Source: a virus
Reading direction: 5' to 3' (one strand)
DNA: 36,993 bases
Virus record (IMG/VR): IMGVR_UViG_3300035698_015393
Location: 1 to 36,993 of that record
The notes beneath the pieces are model-generated. The model was given only the letters and a program-made list of their open reading frames with translations, made no database searches and was not told the origin of the DNA. This document shows, one piece after another, positions 15,244-23,152 of the stretch (positions within the stretch are counted from its first letter, which is position 1; each line of letters opens with the position of its first letter). The translations under genes were made by a program, and so were the position numbers.

Positions 15244-15681
15244 TTATCGCCTCGTTTTTCCATGTCTTTTGATGGCTATCAACTTTGGTTGGTCCTCTTG
15301 GTTAAGGTTCTTTGTTGGGGCTTGTAGGCACTTCGGTGCCTCAATGAGCTCTTCTCTAATGAACTGATCTAAGGCCATCATGGCCCGTGTGGCGAAGTGT
15401 GAGAGCTCCTCAAACCGTGCTTGGACTCCGCAGCCAGGAACGTCTGACATGGCATAGTAGCGGAAGCAATGCCTGAGTGCATGGTCAACTTCGCTGTTCA
15501 CTGGGATGTTGTGCCAATTCTTACTGCCGTACTTGGCAGCACCCATGCTCATTACTCTGGAGATTTCCAGGATGGCGTGGGGAGGGAGTTCTGTTATGCT
15601 TTCCGAGATGGTGGTTTGCTTTCCACCGAATTCATTAACTTCCACATTGTTTTCGCTGTCTTTTGTTAGATTTGCTGTCAT
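15244..15681 (-). CDS. DUF5664-like dATP/dGTP diphosphohydrolase domain protein
   Basis: The 145-residue protein has the signature order GAAKYGSKNWHNIP, VDHALRHCFRYY and FEELSHFATRAMMALDQF, seen in the DUF5664 family, annotated as an N-terminal dATP/dGTP diphosphohydrolase. The histidines and acidic residues suit a metal-dependent MazG-like all-alpha fold. It would shape the deoxynucleotide pool. No purZ-like or polymerase gene of the aminoadenine pathway is in the window. The start overlaps the sigma-like gene end by 47 nt. Confidence rests on pattern memory, not a search. Confidence 0.7.
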   Translation of the reverse strand: MTANLTKDSENNVEVNEFGGKQTTISESITELPPHAILEISRVMSMGAAKYGSKNWHNIPVNSEVDHALRHCFRYYAMSDVPGCGVQARFEELSHFATRAMMALDQFIREELIEAPKCLQAPTKNLNQEDQPKLIAIKRHGKTRR

Positions 15682-16411
15682 TTTTGCTTTCCTTCTTAGT
15701 TTCGGTTACTGGGTGGGCTACTGCGAACCCGCCTTTCTTTTCTTTGCTTATAATGCTCCAATCTATGGCTTCCCAGCCTTTTACCCATTTTTTGTGGTCG
15801 ACTGGTCGTGGTCTATGGCCTTTTCCCATTATTTTTAATTCCTTATTCATGTCTACTTCTCTGCATCTTTGAAGAAATTTTTTTATTTGCAGGCTTATAG
15901 TTGCTCTTTCGTAGCCTCTTTCTCTTGCTATTTCTTTTTGCTGCTTTCCTTCAATGAAATAACTAAACGCTGCATCCCATTCTTTTTGTGGTGCTTTGAC
16001 TTTTTCTAATATATGTTCTAGTAGGTCTTTCTGCTCTATCTGGATTGATGGGTCTATTGGCTTTGTTGGCCCTGCAATAAAGCTTAACACTCTGTCTTCT
16101 TTGCTGCCATTCTCTAAGCATTCTAAGTTAAAGTGATCAATTGGGGATACTTTTGGTACTTCTTCTTTTCTTACCTCATAAGCATTCCTGCATCCATAAG
16201 GCTTGCATCTGATTGCGTATCTGCTTATTGCCCAGCCAATTGTTTTAAATATAAAACATCCCTGGTTTTCTTTGAGTTTTTGTAGGTGTCCTGATGCCCA
16301 AACTTCATTAACTAGGTTATCTATATCTCCTTGGCGTTGAAGGTCTGTATTGCAAGCCCATCTTTTTTGGCACATATACCATAATTCCTTTTTTACTTCT
16401 TCATATTTCAC
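15635..16411 (-). CDS. Sigma-like transcription factor
   Basis: This 258-residue protein has a region 2-like part (DIDNLVNEVWASGHLQKL) near residue 30 and a region 4-like helix-turn-helix (EGKQQKEIARERGYERATIS) near residue 155, the layout of phage ECF-type sigma factors. Two cysteines (CKPYGC) lie between them. The C-terminal 70 residues are basic and Lys/Ser-rich, perhaps a separate tether. The start is GTG 16411 with GAGG upstream, directly after a 55-residue gene. It could redirect host polymerase to late phage genes; the promoters it would use are not identified. Confidence 0.55.
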   Translation of the reverse strand: MKYEEVKKELWYMCQKRWACNTDLQRQGDIDNLVNEVWASGHLQKLKENQGCFIFKTIGWAISRYAIRCKPYGCRNAYEVRKEEVPKVSPIDHFNLECLENGSKEDRVLSFIAGPTKPIDPSIQIEQKDLLEHILEKVKAPQKEWDAAFSYFIEGKQQKEIARERGYERATISLQIKKFLQRCREVDMNKELKIMGKGHRPRPVDHKKWVKGWEAIDWSIISKEKKGGFAVAHPVTETKKESKNDSKSNKRQRKQCGS

Positions 16412-16418
16412 TTTAACC

Positions 16419-16586
16419 TCACTTAGTTATAGGTTTGTTTTTTCGTTCACGCTTAATCATTTTGATGTATTCCCTTGGTAGGTATGGTCTCTTGCCTTGG
16501 TTATCGTACATGCATAACCGGCACAGTAGTCCGAGTTTGGGATCATCTACGAAAGCGTGAGCACCGCATTCGCACTGGTAATTCAT
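16419..16586 (-). CDS. Small zinc-binding protein (55 aa)
   Basis: A short gene between the NinG-like and sigma-like genes. It has CECG at residues 5-8 and CRLC at 22-25, a compact zinc ribbon, followed by a basic C-terminus (REYIKMIKRERKNK). Both ends are tightly spaced with neighbours (13 nt to NinG, a few nt to the sigma-like start). No function is recognised; it may bind nucleic acid. Confidence 0.6.
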   Translation of the reverse strand: MNYQCECGAHAFVDDPKLGLLCRLCMYDNQGKRPYLPREYIKMIKRERKNKPITK

Positions 16587-16598
16587 TGCCACCTCGAT

Positions 16599-17006
16599 TT
16601 AGCCAAGAGCTTTTAACTTTGCTTTAAACTCTTCAAAAACTTCTTCAAGTTTTTCAACGGTGAACTGCTTAATGAGCTCATTCTTTGCTTCTAGCTCTTG
16701 TATAACCTCTTCTCCATACTCTTTTTGCATGAATCTGAAGTATTTGACAGGATTGCCGCCCATGTGCATATTACAGGAATAGCATTGGGCGTGGATGTTG
16801 CGCTCATCAAACAGTGCTCCGTTTCTTCGTCGTGGTAGGAAGTGCCCAGCTTGCAACTTCTTGTAGTGGTAGACCTTTTTGCAGGTGCAGCATATTGCAT
16901 ACTCGCCTGTCTCTTCGTTTTTGAATGCATCTCGCCGGCGAATGTACGTACTGCACATTTTCCATGCTTTAGCCTTCCACCAGGTTACACTTCCATGTTT
17001 GGCCAT
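16599..17006 (-). CDS. ninG: NinG/Rap-like recombination nuclease
   Basis: The 135-residue protein (from ATG 17006) has the lambda NinG pattern: CCTCKKVYHYKKLQAGHFLPRR followed by NIHAQCYSCNMHMGGNPVKYF, a His-Me/HNH nuclease with structural zinc. NinG/Rap resolves branched recombination intermediates. The ATG overlaps the previous stop (TAATG), which fixes the start. It lies downstream of a NinB-like gene and an annealase, consistent with a recombination cluster. Confidence 0.8.
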   Translation of the reverse strand: MAKHGSVTWWKAKAWKMCSTYIRRRDAFKNEETGEYAICCTCKKVYHYKKLQAGHFLPRRRNGALFDERNIHAQCYSCNMHMGGNPVKYFRFMQKEYGEEVIQELEAKNELIKQFTVEKLEEVFEEFKAKLKALG

Positions 17007-17182
17007 TAGTAAGGACCGCCGTCTTCCTTCTTCTTGTCCTCGAAGATTTGGCAATCTCCAATTGAGTAAATCTGGCACCAACGCTTGCCATCTTTTTCGA
17101 ACATCTTACCGATTGGGTCCCAGTAAGTTTTCTCCGAATCATTGCGATCCGGACGCGGTTTTACTATGTTAAAAATCTGCAT
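17006..17182 (-). CDS. Small conserved-looking protein (58 aa)
   Basis: The frame starts at ATG 17182 with AAGGAACC upstream and ends TAATG, overlapping the NinG-like start. The protein (KTYWDPIGKMFEKDGKRWCQIYSIGD) looks like a compact domain with one W-x-D and two cysteines and an acidic tail. It is translationally coupled to the recombination genes. I do not recognise the family. Confidence 0.55.
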   Translation of the reverse strand: MQIFNIVKPRPDRNDSEKTYWDPIGKMFEKDGKRWCQIYSIGDCQIFEDKKKEDGGPY

Positions 17183-17243
17183 AATGGTTCCTTAAAAAAT
17201 AGTATTGCCCTTGCGGGCGGTTTAATGCACACCAATGGATGTG

Positions 17244-17669
17244 CTAAGAGATATAGTCAACCTCGTTTGGAAGGGGGATGACTATTCCAAGATCAGCTAT
17301 TGCCCAGTTTCTTACTTCGGTTAAAAACTCTTCAAATTGTGCTGTGTTTACCGAGGTTTTACTGAGCACCTTGCGTACCATAAGGCATTCGCCGTCTTTA
17401 ACTGGTACACTGATTGGGAGAGATAGGAACTTGTTGCGCAGCACAACGTCTACCTCGTCCTTTGTGAAGCCTGTGTGGTCTGCTATTAGCCTAACTGGCA
17501 CTGCGTAGTAGTAGGCGAACTGTGGGTTGCTGGTGGTTTTTTTCCAAGGCTCGACGATTATTGCTATGTCGCCTTTTAGCGTTTTCAGATATTGACTGAA
17601 ATCTTGTGCTTGGTGTATATCTAAATCTCCATCTGGTCCCTCTAAGTGGGCTCTCCATCTTTTTCGCAT
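17244..17669 (-). CDS. NinB/Orf-like recombination mediator
   Basis: The 141-residue protein has the NinB-type layout: a KGDIAIIVEPWKK strand region, a central QFAYYYAVPVRLIADHTG helix, a segment on helix-forming residues (KDEVDVVLRNKFLSL) and a C-terminal helical part. Lambda Orf (NinB) loads recombinases onto single-stranded DNA. It overlaps the annealase gene by 28 nt, which supports joint function. The gap to the next gene holds a weak GC hairpin with a downstream T-rich stretch. Confidence 0.6.
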   Translation of the reverse strand: MRKRWRAHLEGPDGDLDIHQAQDFSQYLKTLKGDIAIIVEPWKKTTSNPQFAYYYAVPVRLIADHTGFTKDEVDVVLRNKFLSLPISVPVKDGECLMVRKVLSKTSVNTAQFEEFLTEVRNWAIADLGIVIPLPNEVDYIS

Positions 17670-18448
17670 TTCTGGTCAATTCCTATATTAAGAGTGTTCA
17701 TGATCTCCTGCTCATCTGCTACAGAGTCAGGCCACCTGCCCAGTACGGCGTAGATTCCCACAGCGATGTCGGCTGGTGGCATCTTTTCTGCGCCAGTGAA
17801 GCTCTTCATTGCCCAGATGTGTAATCTGTTCATCCTGGACTTCTCAGCCTCGTTCATGGTGGGAAGGTTAGCCAGGGCTACCTGGGTGTCAGACTTAGGT
17901 TGTTCTTTAGCCGGCTTGGCTGTTTTGGATGTCTTGGTGGGTATTTTGGCTGGCGGAGTATCTTTAGCGAACTCAGTCTTCATTTGCTGAACATACTTAT
18001 TGTCGTCATATAGACCCTCGAAGACGTCTGAGTTGAAGCCTAGCTTGGAGAGGCCTTTTGTGAGGGCGTCTGTGGCCGTCTTCTTACAAATGTCACCTTC
18101 ATTCCTGCCATTAGAGCCTTTAAGTGGCATATCGGAGTGTATGCATACCTCGCCAATTCCAGCTATGGTATGAGGCACTTCTCCTGGGCCAGCTGGGTAA
18201 TAGAGCTTAGCTGAATAGAGAATTAGGTTGAGTTCTGGCTTGAGGATGAACTGTTCGTCTTTGACTCCCCACGCGCTGCCATATGAGCCCCACAGGGTGG
18301 TGGCAGCCTTTAATTGGCTTTGAGCGCATACTGAGGTGAATCCGCCGCGCTGGTTAACCTTCTTCGTGTTGGCTGGGTCAGTTTTGCATACTTGGTTCCA
18401 CACGTGGAGTGTATCGTGTACTTTAGGTACTGTTTTCTTTGCTGGCAT
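17642..18448 (-). CDS. ERF/Rad52-superfamily single-strand annealing protein
   Basis: The 268-residue protein has an annealase-like core (QLKAATTLWGSYGSAWGVKD and KKTATDALTKGLSKLGFNSD) typical of phage ERF/Sak-type proteins, then a low-complexity Lys/Thr/Ala linker (about residues 165-195) and a C-terminal helical domain. It would anneal single strands for recombination-dependent replication and pairs with the RecB-like nuclease and SSB of this phage. The start ATG overlaps the upstream zinc gene. Stop is TAG. Confidence 0.65.
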   Translation of the reverse strand: MPAKKTVPKVHDTLHVWNQVCKTDPANTKKVNQRGGFTSVCAQSQLKAATTLWGSYGSAWGVKDEQFILKPELNLILYSAKLYYPAGPGEVPHTIAGIGEVCIHSDMPLKGSNGRNEGDICKKTATDALTKGLSKLGFNSDVFEGLYDDNKYVQQMKTEFAKDTPPAKIPTKTSKTAKPAKEQPKSDTQVALANLPTMNEAEKSRMNRLHIWAMKSFTGAEKMPPADIAVGIYAVLGRWPDSVADEQEIMNTLNIGIDQKCEKDGEPT

Positions 18449-18797
18449 CTTCTTCTTTCTTTAATTTATCTAAGTTTTGGCCTAGGCAGGCGAAGCATTT
18501 GCCTGATCGGGTGGGCATTTTCTTGCAGTATGGGCAGGTGTGGTAGGTGTTGATGCTAGGGGCCTTTTCATGCTTAATGTCATTTCCTAGGCGTAGTAGC
18601 TTAAGTTGACGTTCACTGTGGTTTTTTAGCTTTTCTTGTGTTATTTTTATTTTTAAGTATCGTTCATCTTCTTCTAATTGTAAGAGCTCGTTGGCAAAGT
18701 AATCTGGCATGTTGTGTTTTTTAATGGCTATTGTTTTTATAACATTTTGTCTTGTTTGAATTGCAGCGAGATTTATTTCATTTTGGCTTTTTGGCAT
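18423..18797 (-). CDS. Coiled-coil zinc-ribbon protein
   Basis: A 124-residue protein with a long charged helix (about residues 35-75) and a C-terminal zinc ribbon (CPYCKKMPTRSGKCFAC). The ATG at 18797 overlaps the upstream gene; the ATG at 18818 has no ribosome site. It is embedded between nuclease and annealase genes, suggesting a nucleic-acid accessory role, but no family is recognised. Confidence 0.55.
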   Translation of the reverse strand: MPKSQNEINLAAIQTRQNVIKTIAIKKHNMPDYFANELLQLEEDERYLKIKITQEKLKNHSERQLKLLRLGNDIKHEKAPSINTYHTCPYCKKMPTRSGKCFACLGQNLDKLKKEEDASKENST

Positions 18798-18990
18798 ATT
18801 CTGCTCTTCTTTCTGCATCTATAAGTGTGTTTAGTTCGGCACACCATTGGCATTGCTCTTGTTCTGATTCTTGATCTCCTACTTGTTGTGGTATGCCTCC
18901 TGAGCCATCGCATACTGGGCAGGCTGCTTGGATGAGTAGGGTTTCTAGGATGTGAATATGGCGGCGTAGTTCGGGCACTTTTTCATTCAT
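18778..18990 (-). CDS. Small zinc-finger protein (70 aa)
   Basis: The protein has CPVCDGSGG and CQWC, a DnaJ-like zinc motif pair, between helices. It starts at an ATGA overlap with the nuclease gene and overlaps the next gene by 20 nt. It is probably translated with its neighbours. No function is recognised. Confidence 0.55.
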   Translation of the reverse strand: MNEKVPELRRHIHILETLLIQAACPVCDGSGGIPQQVGDQESEQEQCQWCAELNTLIDAERRAEYAKKPK

Positions 18991-19847
18991 TGTGTATCCT
19001 TATCATTTTTATATGGGTTATATGGGCATACGGATCGAGCCTGGCACCAATCTTTGCATCTGGTGCATTCGCCAACTCTTTCTTCTATAAAATAGGGTGG
19101 ACCTTCAGGGATTTCCTTTTTTCGCATATAGTGAAAAAGGGAATCTCTGGTAGGTTCCACCTTAACTGCCGACTTTCTTCCTACCTTCTTTAAGGCATAC
19201 GTGGTAGGTTTTTCCCACCTCTCTGAAGCATTACACTGGATTACGTTAGGGTCCTTATGTATAGCTACCCTGCGTTTTATGTATTCTCGCTGCTTTTCTT
19301 CACCCCAATTGGGTACAGGGATTAAGATCATGCGTCGACGTGGGAACTTCTCATTTTGAAACATCTTATATTTAGACCAGTCTTTGATTAGCGCAGCTAT
19401 CATTGCTTTCTTGACTTCACATCCGCTTTGTACTGCCAACCAGCTGTATGTGTTAGCTTGGGCAAAGTAATCTTCCAGGTCATTCATGATAATTTTTGTG
19501 GAGGAGATAGCCTTATAATCTGTTATTATCTTCTTTTTCTTATCATTCACGTCAATCTGTCCAGATACATTTACCCCATCAACCTTATGGGTATGCCTCT
19601 CTTCAATTTCCCAGTCGTCTGGGGCGTACTGCTCAAGGTATTTATGCCAAGCTGTACCAAGCATGGAGGGGAGGAGCTCTTCAATGTCGATCTCCAAGTC
19701 ATCCCAGTGCTGTAAGGTGAGCTGTTTGATTAACGGTGGCCCAATTAGCTCGGTTACTCTCAACCTATTTTTAGTTGGCTTCTGTAAAGAGGCTTCTGCC
19801 GCCCTGATTACCGATATAGGGTAGTTCCCATGTGTTATTACTTTCAT
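18987..19847 (-). CDS. RecB/Cas4-like PD-(D/E)XK nuclease
   Basis: The 286-residue protein has the RecB-like nuclease core: LGTAWHKYLEQY (upstream helix), VSGQIDVNDKKK and ITDYKAIS (the E/D-x-K strand pair), then a helix with QANTYSWLA. A C-terminal cysteine set (CTRCKDWCQARSVCPY) suggests an iron-sulphur cluster, as in Cas4 and AddB. It likely resects DNA ends for the annealase. ATG 19847 is preferred over TTG 19874; the gene overlaps the helicase end by 77 nt. Confidence 0.8.
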   Translation of the reverse strand: MKVITHGNYPISVIRAAEASLQKPTKNRLRVTELIGPPLIKQLTLQHWDDLEIDIEELLPSMLGTAWHKYLEQYAPDDWEIEERHTHKVDGVNVSGQIDVNDKKKKIITDYKAISSTKIIMNDLEDYFAQANTYSWLAVQSGCEVKKAMIAALIKDWSKYKMFQNEKFPRRRMILIPVPNWGEEKQREYIKRRVAIHKDPNVIQCNASERWEKPTTYALKKVGRKSAVKVEPTRDSLFHYMRKKEIPEGPPYFIEERVGECTRCKDWCQARSVCPYNPYKNDKDTQ

Positions 19848-21111
19848 TTGCTTGTCTTTCTCTTTGAGGTTCAATGAACAGGGTGTATTGCGGAAGGAAT
19901 AGCATTCTGGCTATCCCTTGCTCACCTCTGCGGTTCTTGTCAATGATTATCTCAGTTGAGCCATCATTGGTTCGTTCTCGTAGTCCTTCACGGTATATTA
20001 AAGCTACCACGTCGGCATCCTGTTCCAGGCTTCCGGAGTCCTTTAGGTCGCTTGAGCGAGGCTTGGGGTCGTCTCGGTTCTCACACTGCCTGTTAAGCTG
20101 GGCAAGGACTACTATTGGTATCTGAAACTCGTTACTGATTGTCTTGATTGCTTTAGATATGTTTGTTGTAGCCTCATAAATCCCTTCAGATGACTTATCT
20201 GGCCTCATAAGCTGTAAGTAGTCAATAAAGACTGCTTGAATGCCAAACTGGTGTTTCATTCGCATAATCTTAAGCCTGAGTTTTTCGGGTGTTAGGTATG
20301 TGTCGTCGTCTATGTAGAATCTATGCTCCTTAACCCACGTTTTGGCTAATTGTATATCTTCTTCTTGCTGCGGTGATAAGCGTTCCATGATAGCATCGCG
20401 CATATTAACTCTGGCCAGTGAGCATATTAATCTTTGTTTGAGCTGCGTAGCTGTCATTTCTAAGCTAAATAGGGCTACTGGGATGTTCTTGGATGCCAAG
20501 TTGGATGCTATATTGACGCCAAGGCAGGATTTTCCAGACCCCGGCCTGCCTGCGATCACGATCATGTCCCCGTGTCCTAAGCCATAAATTAGGTTATCTA
20601 TTCCAGCGTAACCAGTTGGGGTATAGCAACCCAAACCGAACTCCAAGTCATTTATGGTGTCGGCAACGGATATCACGGTGTCTTTAGTACTACCTTTAAT
20701 GATCCTAGATAGCTTGATTTCTGCTTGGATCATTTTTTCATCAATATCGCCTGGTCTTCCAGCTTGCTCTGTGAGCTCACTGGCGTACGCTAGGAGGCTT
20801 TTACGCTTGTGAGCCTCCCGTAGGATGTCTATGTAGTTATCGACGACTGACTGGCCCACAGCGGCTTGTAGGGCGACATCTACCTTCATGGAGTAATCGA
20901 AGTTCACAAGCTCCATATTGGCCAATTCATTACAGAGCAAAACTTGGTCTATAGGTAGGTTGTTACTAGCTAAGCTCTTGATAGCTCTGAAGATACACTG
21001 GCCTTGGTTTTCGCTGAACTGCTCTGGTTTAAGCTCGTTTATAGCCTTAAAGTTCTCGTTTGGGTTTCGGGCAAATGTGCCTAGTATGGCTAGTTCAATT
21101 TTATTTGGCAT
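19771..21111 (-). CDS. DnaB-like replicative helicase
   Basis: The 446-residue protein has the DnaB N-terminal domain (about residues 1-130) and the RecA-like C-terminal motor with Walker A GRPGSGKSCLG, a Walker B-like AVFIDYLQLM, the QLNRQCENRDDPKPRSSDL (H3/R-finger) region and DADVVALIYRE. It unwinds the phage fork. It starts at ATG 21111 behind TAGGAG, where the previous gene's TAG stop overlaps the ribosome site, so TAG acts as a stop there. The DnaD-like protein upstream may load it. Confidence 0.9.
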   Translation of the reverse strand: MPNKIELAILGTFARNPNENFKAINELKPEQFSENQGQCIFRAIKSLASNNLPIDQVLLCNELANMELVNFDYSMKVDVALQAAVGQSVVDNYIDILREAHKRKSLLAYASELTEQAGRPGDIDEKMIQAEIKLSRIIKGSTKDTVISVADTINDLEFGLGCYTPTGYAGIDNLIYGLGHGDMIVIAGRPGSGKSCLGVNIASNLASKNIPVALFSLEMTATQLKQRLICSLARVNMRDAIMERLSPQQEEDIQLAKTWVKEHRFYIDDDTYLTPEKLRLKIMRMKHQFGIQAVFIDYLQLMRPDKSSEGIYEATTNISKAIKTISNEFQIPIVVLAQLNRQCENRDDPKPRSSDLKDSGSLEQDADVVALIYREGLRERTNDGSTEIIIDKNRRGEQGIARMLFLPQYTLFIEPQRERQANESNNTWELPYIGNQGGRSLFTEAN

Positions 21112-21119
21112 ATGGTCTC

Positions 21120-21266
21120 CTAATTCTTTTTTAATACATCTGAGAACTTATAGATTTTATCACCTATCTCATAATCGTGCTTTTTGTTAATATCATCTTT
21201 CGTGACGATATGCGGAATGATTAACCTCAGTTTTTCAGCTAGTTTTTGGATGTCGCCTTTGTTCAT
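21120..21266 (-). CDS. Small helical protein (48 aa)
   Basis: An ORF just upstream of the helicase, MNKGDIQKLAEKLRLIIPHI then a charged region and KFSDVLKKN. The TAG stop is part of the TAGGAG ribosome site for the helicase. No function is recognised. Confidence 0.45.
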   Translation of the reverse strand: MNKGDIQKLAEKLRLIIPHIVTKDDINKKHDYEIGDKIYKFSDVLKKN

Positions 21267-21290
21267 TGTGTTATCTTTGATATTATATTT

Positions 21291-21458
21291 TTAGCATTTT
21301 TTCTGGATTATGGTATGGGCAAATTCTTGTAGCTTTTTTATCGCGCTGCTCAAAGAAGCGAGTGGGCAGGTTCCGCTTGTTGTTACCGCGTCATGCTCTA
21401 TTAGGGCTGATACTTTTTTGAAATCACTTATTCGGATATCTTCTTTATAAATTTTTTT
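21291..21458 (-). other. Possible -1 frameshift extension of the upstream 46-aa gene
   Basis: The 46-aa frame contains A AAA AAA (21458-21452). A one-base backward slip there enters a frame that stays open for about 55 codons (IYKEDIRISDFKKVSALIEH and on to QKKC) and ends at TAA 21293-21291. That frame has no start codon of its own but reads like protein. It could equally be a homopolymer sequencing error. Confidence 0.35.
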
Positions 21459-21568
21459 GCTTTTTTTCTGTTTGGAAATTGCTTGACCACGCGACCTGTT
21501 TTCTTGTCCTTCACGACGAATCCGCCCCTTCCACCAGGACTTTGCTTTCTGATACTATATTTACACAT
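21428..21568 (-). CDS. Small basic protein (46 aa)
   Basis: The frame from ATG 21568, with AAGGGGAGAA upstream, encodes a basic protein (GGFVVKDKKTGRVVKQFPNR then a Lys-rich end). The ATG overlaps the preceding zinc-gene stop. The fold looks like a small beta-hairpin DNA-binding type, but no family is recognised. A run of seven A near its end offers a -1 frameshift site. Confidence 0.5.
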   Translation of the reverse strand: MCKYSIRKQSPGGRGGFVVKDKKTGRVVKQFPNRKKAKKFIKKISE

Positions 21569-21719
21569 TTCTCCCCTTCTCCCTCCAGCAATGATTGCAG
21601 TTTCCGCACCAAAGCTTATTTGTGCCCCATTGCATTTTATAGCTTTTTACTTTCCATTTGCTACAGTGGGGGCAGTGGCCTCTGCCTATGTGGTACAAGA
21701 GTCTTATTATTGGGTTCAT
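21561..21719 (-). CDS. Small zinc-ribbon protein (52 aa)
   Basis: The protein has CPHC and CGNCNHC (residues 16-19 and 38-44), forming a zinc ribbon with Trp-rich flanks. The ATG follows AAGGAACC. It is the first gene after the terminator at 21733-21779, so a promoter may lie here, though I cannot point to one. Confidence 0.6.
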   Translation of the reverse strand: MNPIIRLLYHIGRGHCPHCSKWKVKSYKMQWGTNKLWCGNCNHCWREKGRNV

Positions 21720-21732
21720 AGTGGTTCCTTTC

Positions 21733-21779
21733 AAAAAAAAGCAGACCCGCCCCGCCTGGAGGCTTAACTGGCGAGTCTG
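21733..21779 (-). terminator. Strong rho-independent terminator
   Basis: On the minus strand CAGACTCGCC pairs with GGCGGGTCTG (10 bp, one G-T) with a smaller inner hairpin, followed by C and eight T. It ends the unit containing the papain-like gene that stops at 21796. Confidence 0.8.
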
Positions 21780-21795
21780 TCAATGAATACGGCTT

Positions 21796-22326
21796 CTATA
21801 GGGCCGTAATATAAGGTCTTTGTGGATATTTCCATCTAAGAAGCATATCAGCCATGGTTGGGTGAAATTGCTCTGGCTTAGTAAGCTTGTCTTTTATGCG
21901 AACAACACCTTTAGCTGCGTCATGAACTCTCACGCAGATTTCAGTGCACCATGACTTACCCTCTCTGGGCTCAATGATCCCATTAACTAAGCTGAGTACA
22001 CCCACTATGTCGTAGGGTTCGCCTTCTAAGGCCATAGCTTGCCCATAGGCACGTTTCTCTTCATCTTCGGTCATTGGTATCCATACGGTGTCCCATCGCT
22101 CTATGTTGCCATAGGTGATGTTTTTGAACCGGGCACATCTGCCTTTGTCCATAAGCGTATTAGAGAAGCTTATGCCATCGTACCTGGGTGAGAATTGCCA
22201 CTCTGTGTGTTGGTGGATGGGAGATACTTTAAGGATAGCCTGGGCAATGAGGTCGGGCTTGTAGCCAAACATCTCTGCCCTTAGCGTATTAAGGCTTCTT
22301 AGTTTACAGTATTTAATTTCGCTCAT
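21796..22326 (-). CDS. Permuted papain-like (NlpC/P60 superfamily) protein
   Basis: The 176-residue protein resembles a family of phage and bacterial permuted papain-like hydrolases: an early His (HTEW, residue 40), the FSNTLMDKGRCARFKNITYG segment, and a Cys near residue 127 in SWCTEI after GEPYDIVGV. Such enzymes cleave amide bonds in lipids, peptides or cell wall. It follows two tiny membrane-protein genes with ATGA overlaps, suggesting a membrane-linked or lysis role. Stop TAG, then a terminator. Confidence 0.55.
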   Translation of the reverse strand: MSEIKYCKLRSLNTLRAEMFGYKPDLIAQAILKVSPIHQHTEWQFSPRYDGISFSNTLMDKGRCARFKNITYGNIERWDTVWIPMTEDEEKRAYGQAMALEGEPYDIVGVLSLVNGIIEPREGKSWCTEICVRVHDAAKGVVRIKDKLTKPEQFHPTMADMLLRWKYPQRPYITAL

Positions 22327-22409
22327 TTTATCTTTCCAACAATTGCTATACCAAGTGTTATGCCAAGAATGGCTCCTGCTATGCTATATAGTAATATTTC
22401 TAGGTTCAT
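22323..22409 (-). CDS. Tiny membrane protein (28 aa)
   Basis: The frame overlaps both neighbours by ATGA and encodes one hydrophobic segment (ILLYSIAGAILGITLGIAIV) with Lys at the end. The double coupling supports real translation. Role unknown. Confidence 0.5.
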   Translation of the reverse strand: MNLEILLYSIAGAILGITLGIAIVGKIK

Positions 22410-22723
22410 AATGCCATTAGTACCTTTCCTGTTTCGCCTATAGCCCCGCCTAAGGCCTCTATGCTGTTGGGGTCTGTTTTAGTTTCAGTTTGGCCTACAT
22501 TGAACCAGAATATGCCATCCAGGCCACCGCTTACATTCTTCCTCATTATCCATGAGCACACCATTGTTTGGCCGTAGTGGAACTCTTTGGTTACTTCCTG
22601 GGTGATTGGGTTGTATTCTGTGTAATCAAGGATGCTTTGGGCACAGCCGTTACATATTACTATAAGTACTATAGCTATAATTCCCAGGCAGATAATGGCT
22701 ATTGTTTTGTCTCTTTCTGTCAT
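22406..22723 (-). CDS. Membrane-anchored small protein
   Basis: A 105-residue protein with an N-terminal transmembrane or signal segment (IAIICLGIIAIVLIVICNGC) that ends in a Cys, which could be a lipidation site though the lipobox is imperfect. The remainder is polar and soluble (SWIMRKNVSGGLDG, ETKTDPNS). It begins a three-gene coupled string, with ATGA overlaps, to the papain-like gene. Confidence 0.5.
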   Translation of the reverse strand: MTERDKTIAIICLGIIAIVLIVICNGCAQSILDYTEYNPITQEVTKEFHYGQTMVCSWIMRKNVSGGLDGIFWFNVGQTETKTDPNSIEALGGAIGETGKVLMAL

Positions 22724-22836
22724 TTGGTTCCTTTCGATTAATTAGTTATTAAAGCAGGCCTGACCGCAGTTTTCCTTCTGCATTCCCGTTTCGCCAGGCT
22801 GGATGGGATTCCTTTAGTGGTTTATTGGCCAGGCAG

Positions 22837-22902
22837 GATTCCTAGTGGGAGTCGAACCCACGACTGCACGTCTACCGCTCTAGCCACTGAGCTACAGGAA
22901 TC
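22837..22902 (-). pseudogene. Truncated tRNA-like gene (possibly His type)
   Basis: The acceptor stem (with an extra 5' G and 3' C, a His-like feature), the D arm (GCTC/GAGC) and the T arm (GTGGGTTCGACTCCCAC) are intact. Only 15 nt separate the D and T arms where about 22 are needed, so the anticodon arm is incomplete. It is 66 nt long and probably non-functional as an adaptor. Confidence 0.55.
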
Positions 22903-22910
22903 AAGAGATT

Positions 22911-22982
22911 TGCGAGGGAGGGATTCGAACCCCCGACGGTCGGCTTATGAGGCCGCTAAGCTACCAACTGCTCTACCTCGCA
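22911..22982 (-). tRNA. tRNA-Met (CAT) or Ile2
   Basis: A complete cloverleaf: acceptor TGCGAGG/CCTCGCA, D arm, anticodon loop CTCATAA with CAT, and T arm GGGGGTTCGAATCCCTC. The outer anticodon-stem pair (G-A) is mismatched. Lacking the initiator 1-72 mismatch, it is an elongator Met or, if modified, Ile. Confidence 0.85.
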
Positions 22983-22990
22983 TTGAAAAA

Positions 22991-23066
22991 CACCCCTACT
23001 GGAATCGAACCAGCTTCTCTCTCGTTCCTAGGAATTCTTGAGGCTCTGCCATTGAGCTAGAGGGTC
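22991..23066 (-). pseudogene. tRNA-like gene with abnormal anticodon arm
   Basis: The D arm (GCTC AATGGCA GAGC) and T arm (CTGGTTCGATTCCAG) are good, and the acceptor pairs partly (G-G and C-A mismatches at the ends). Between them no 5-bp stem with a 7-nt loop forms; instead a palindrome TTCCTAGGAA occupies the place. The anticodon cannot be read. Confidence 0.45.
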
Positions 23067-23070
23067 TTAG

Positions 23071-23150
23071 TGTGTGAGGGGGCGTTACGTCCCAACACGG
23101 CAATCTGTCCGTCGCGACTTTACCGTGGGCTGCGCACATTAAGCCACACA
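23071..23150 (-). pseudogene. tRNA-like element with perfect acceptor stem only
   Basis: TGTGTGG pairs with TCACACA (7 bp). The inside has a GTCGCGAC palindrome and a CACGG/CCGTG stem but no TTC-type T loop or normal D arm. It could be a degraded tRNA or a different structured RNA. Confidence 0.3.
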
Positions 23151-23152
23151 AA

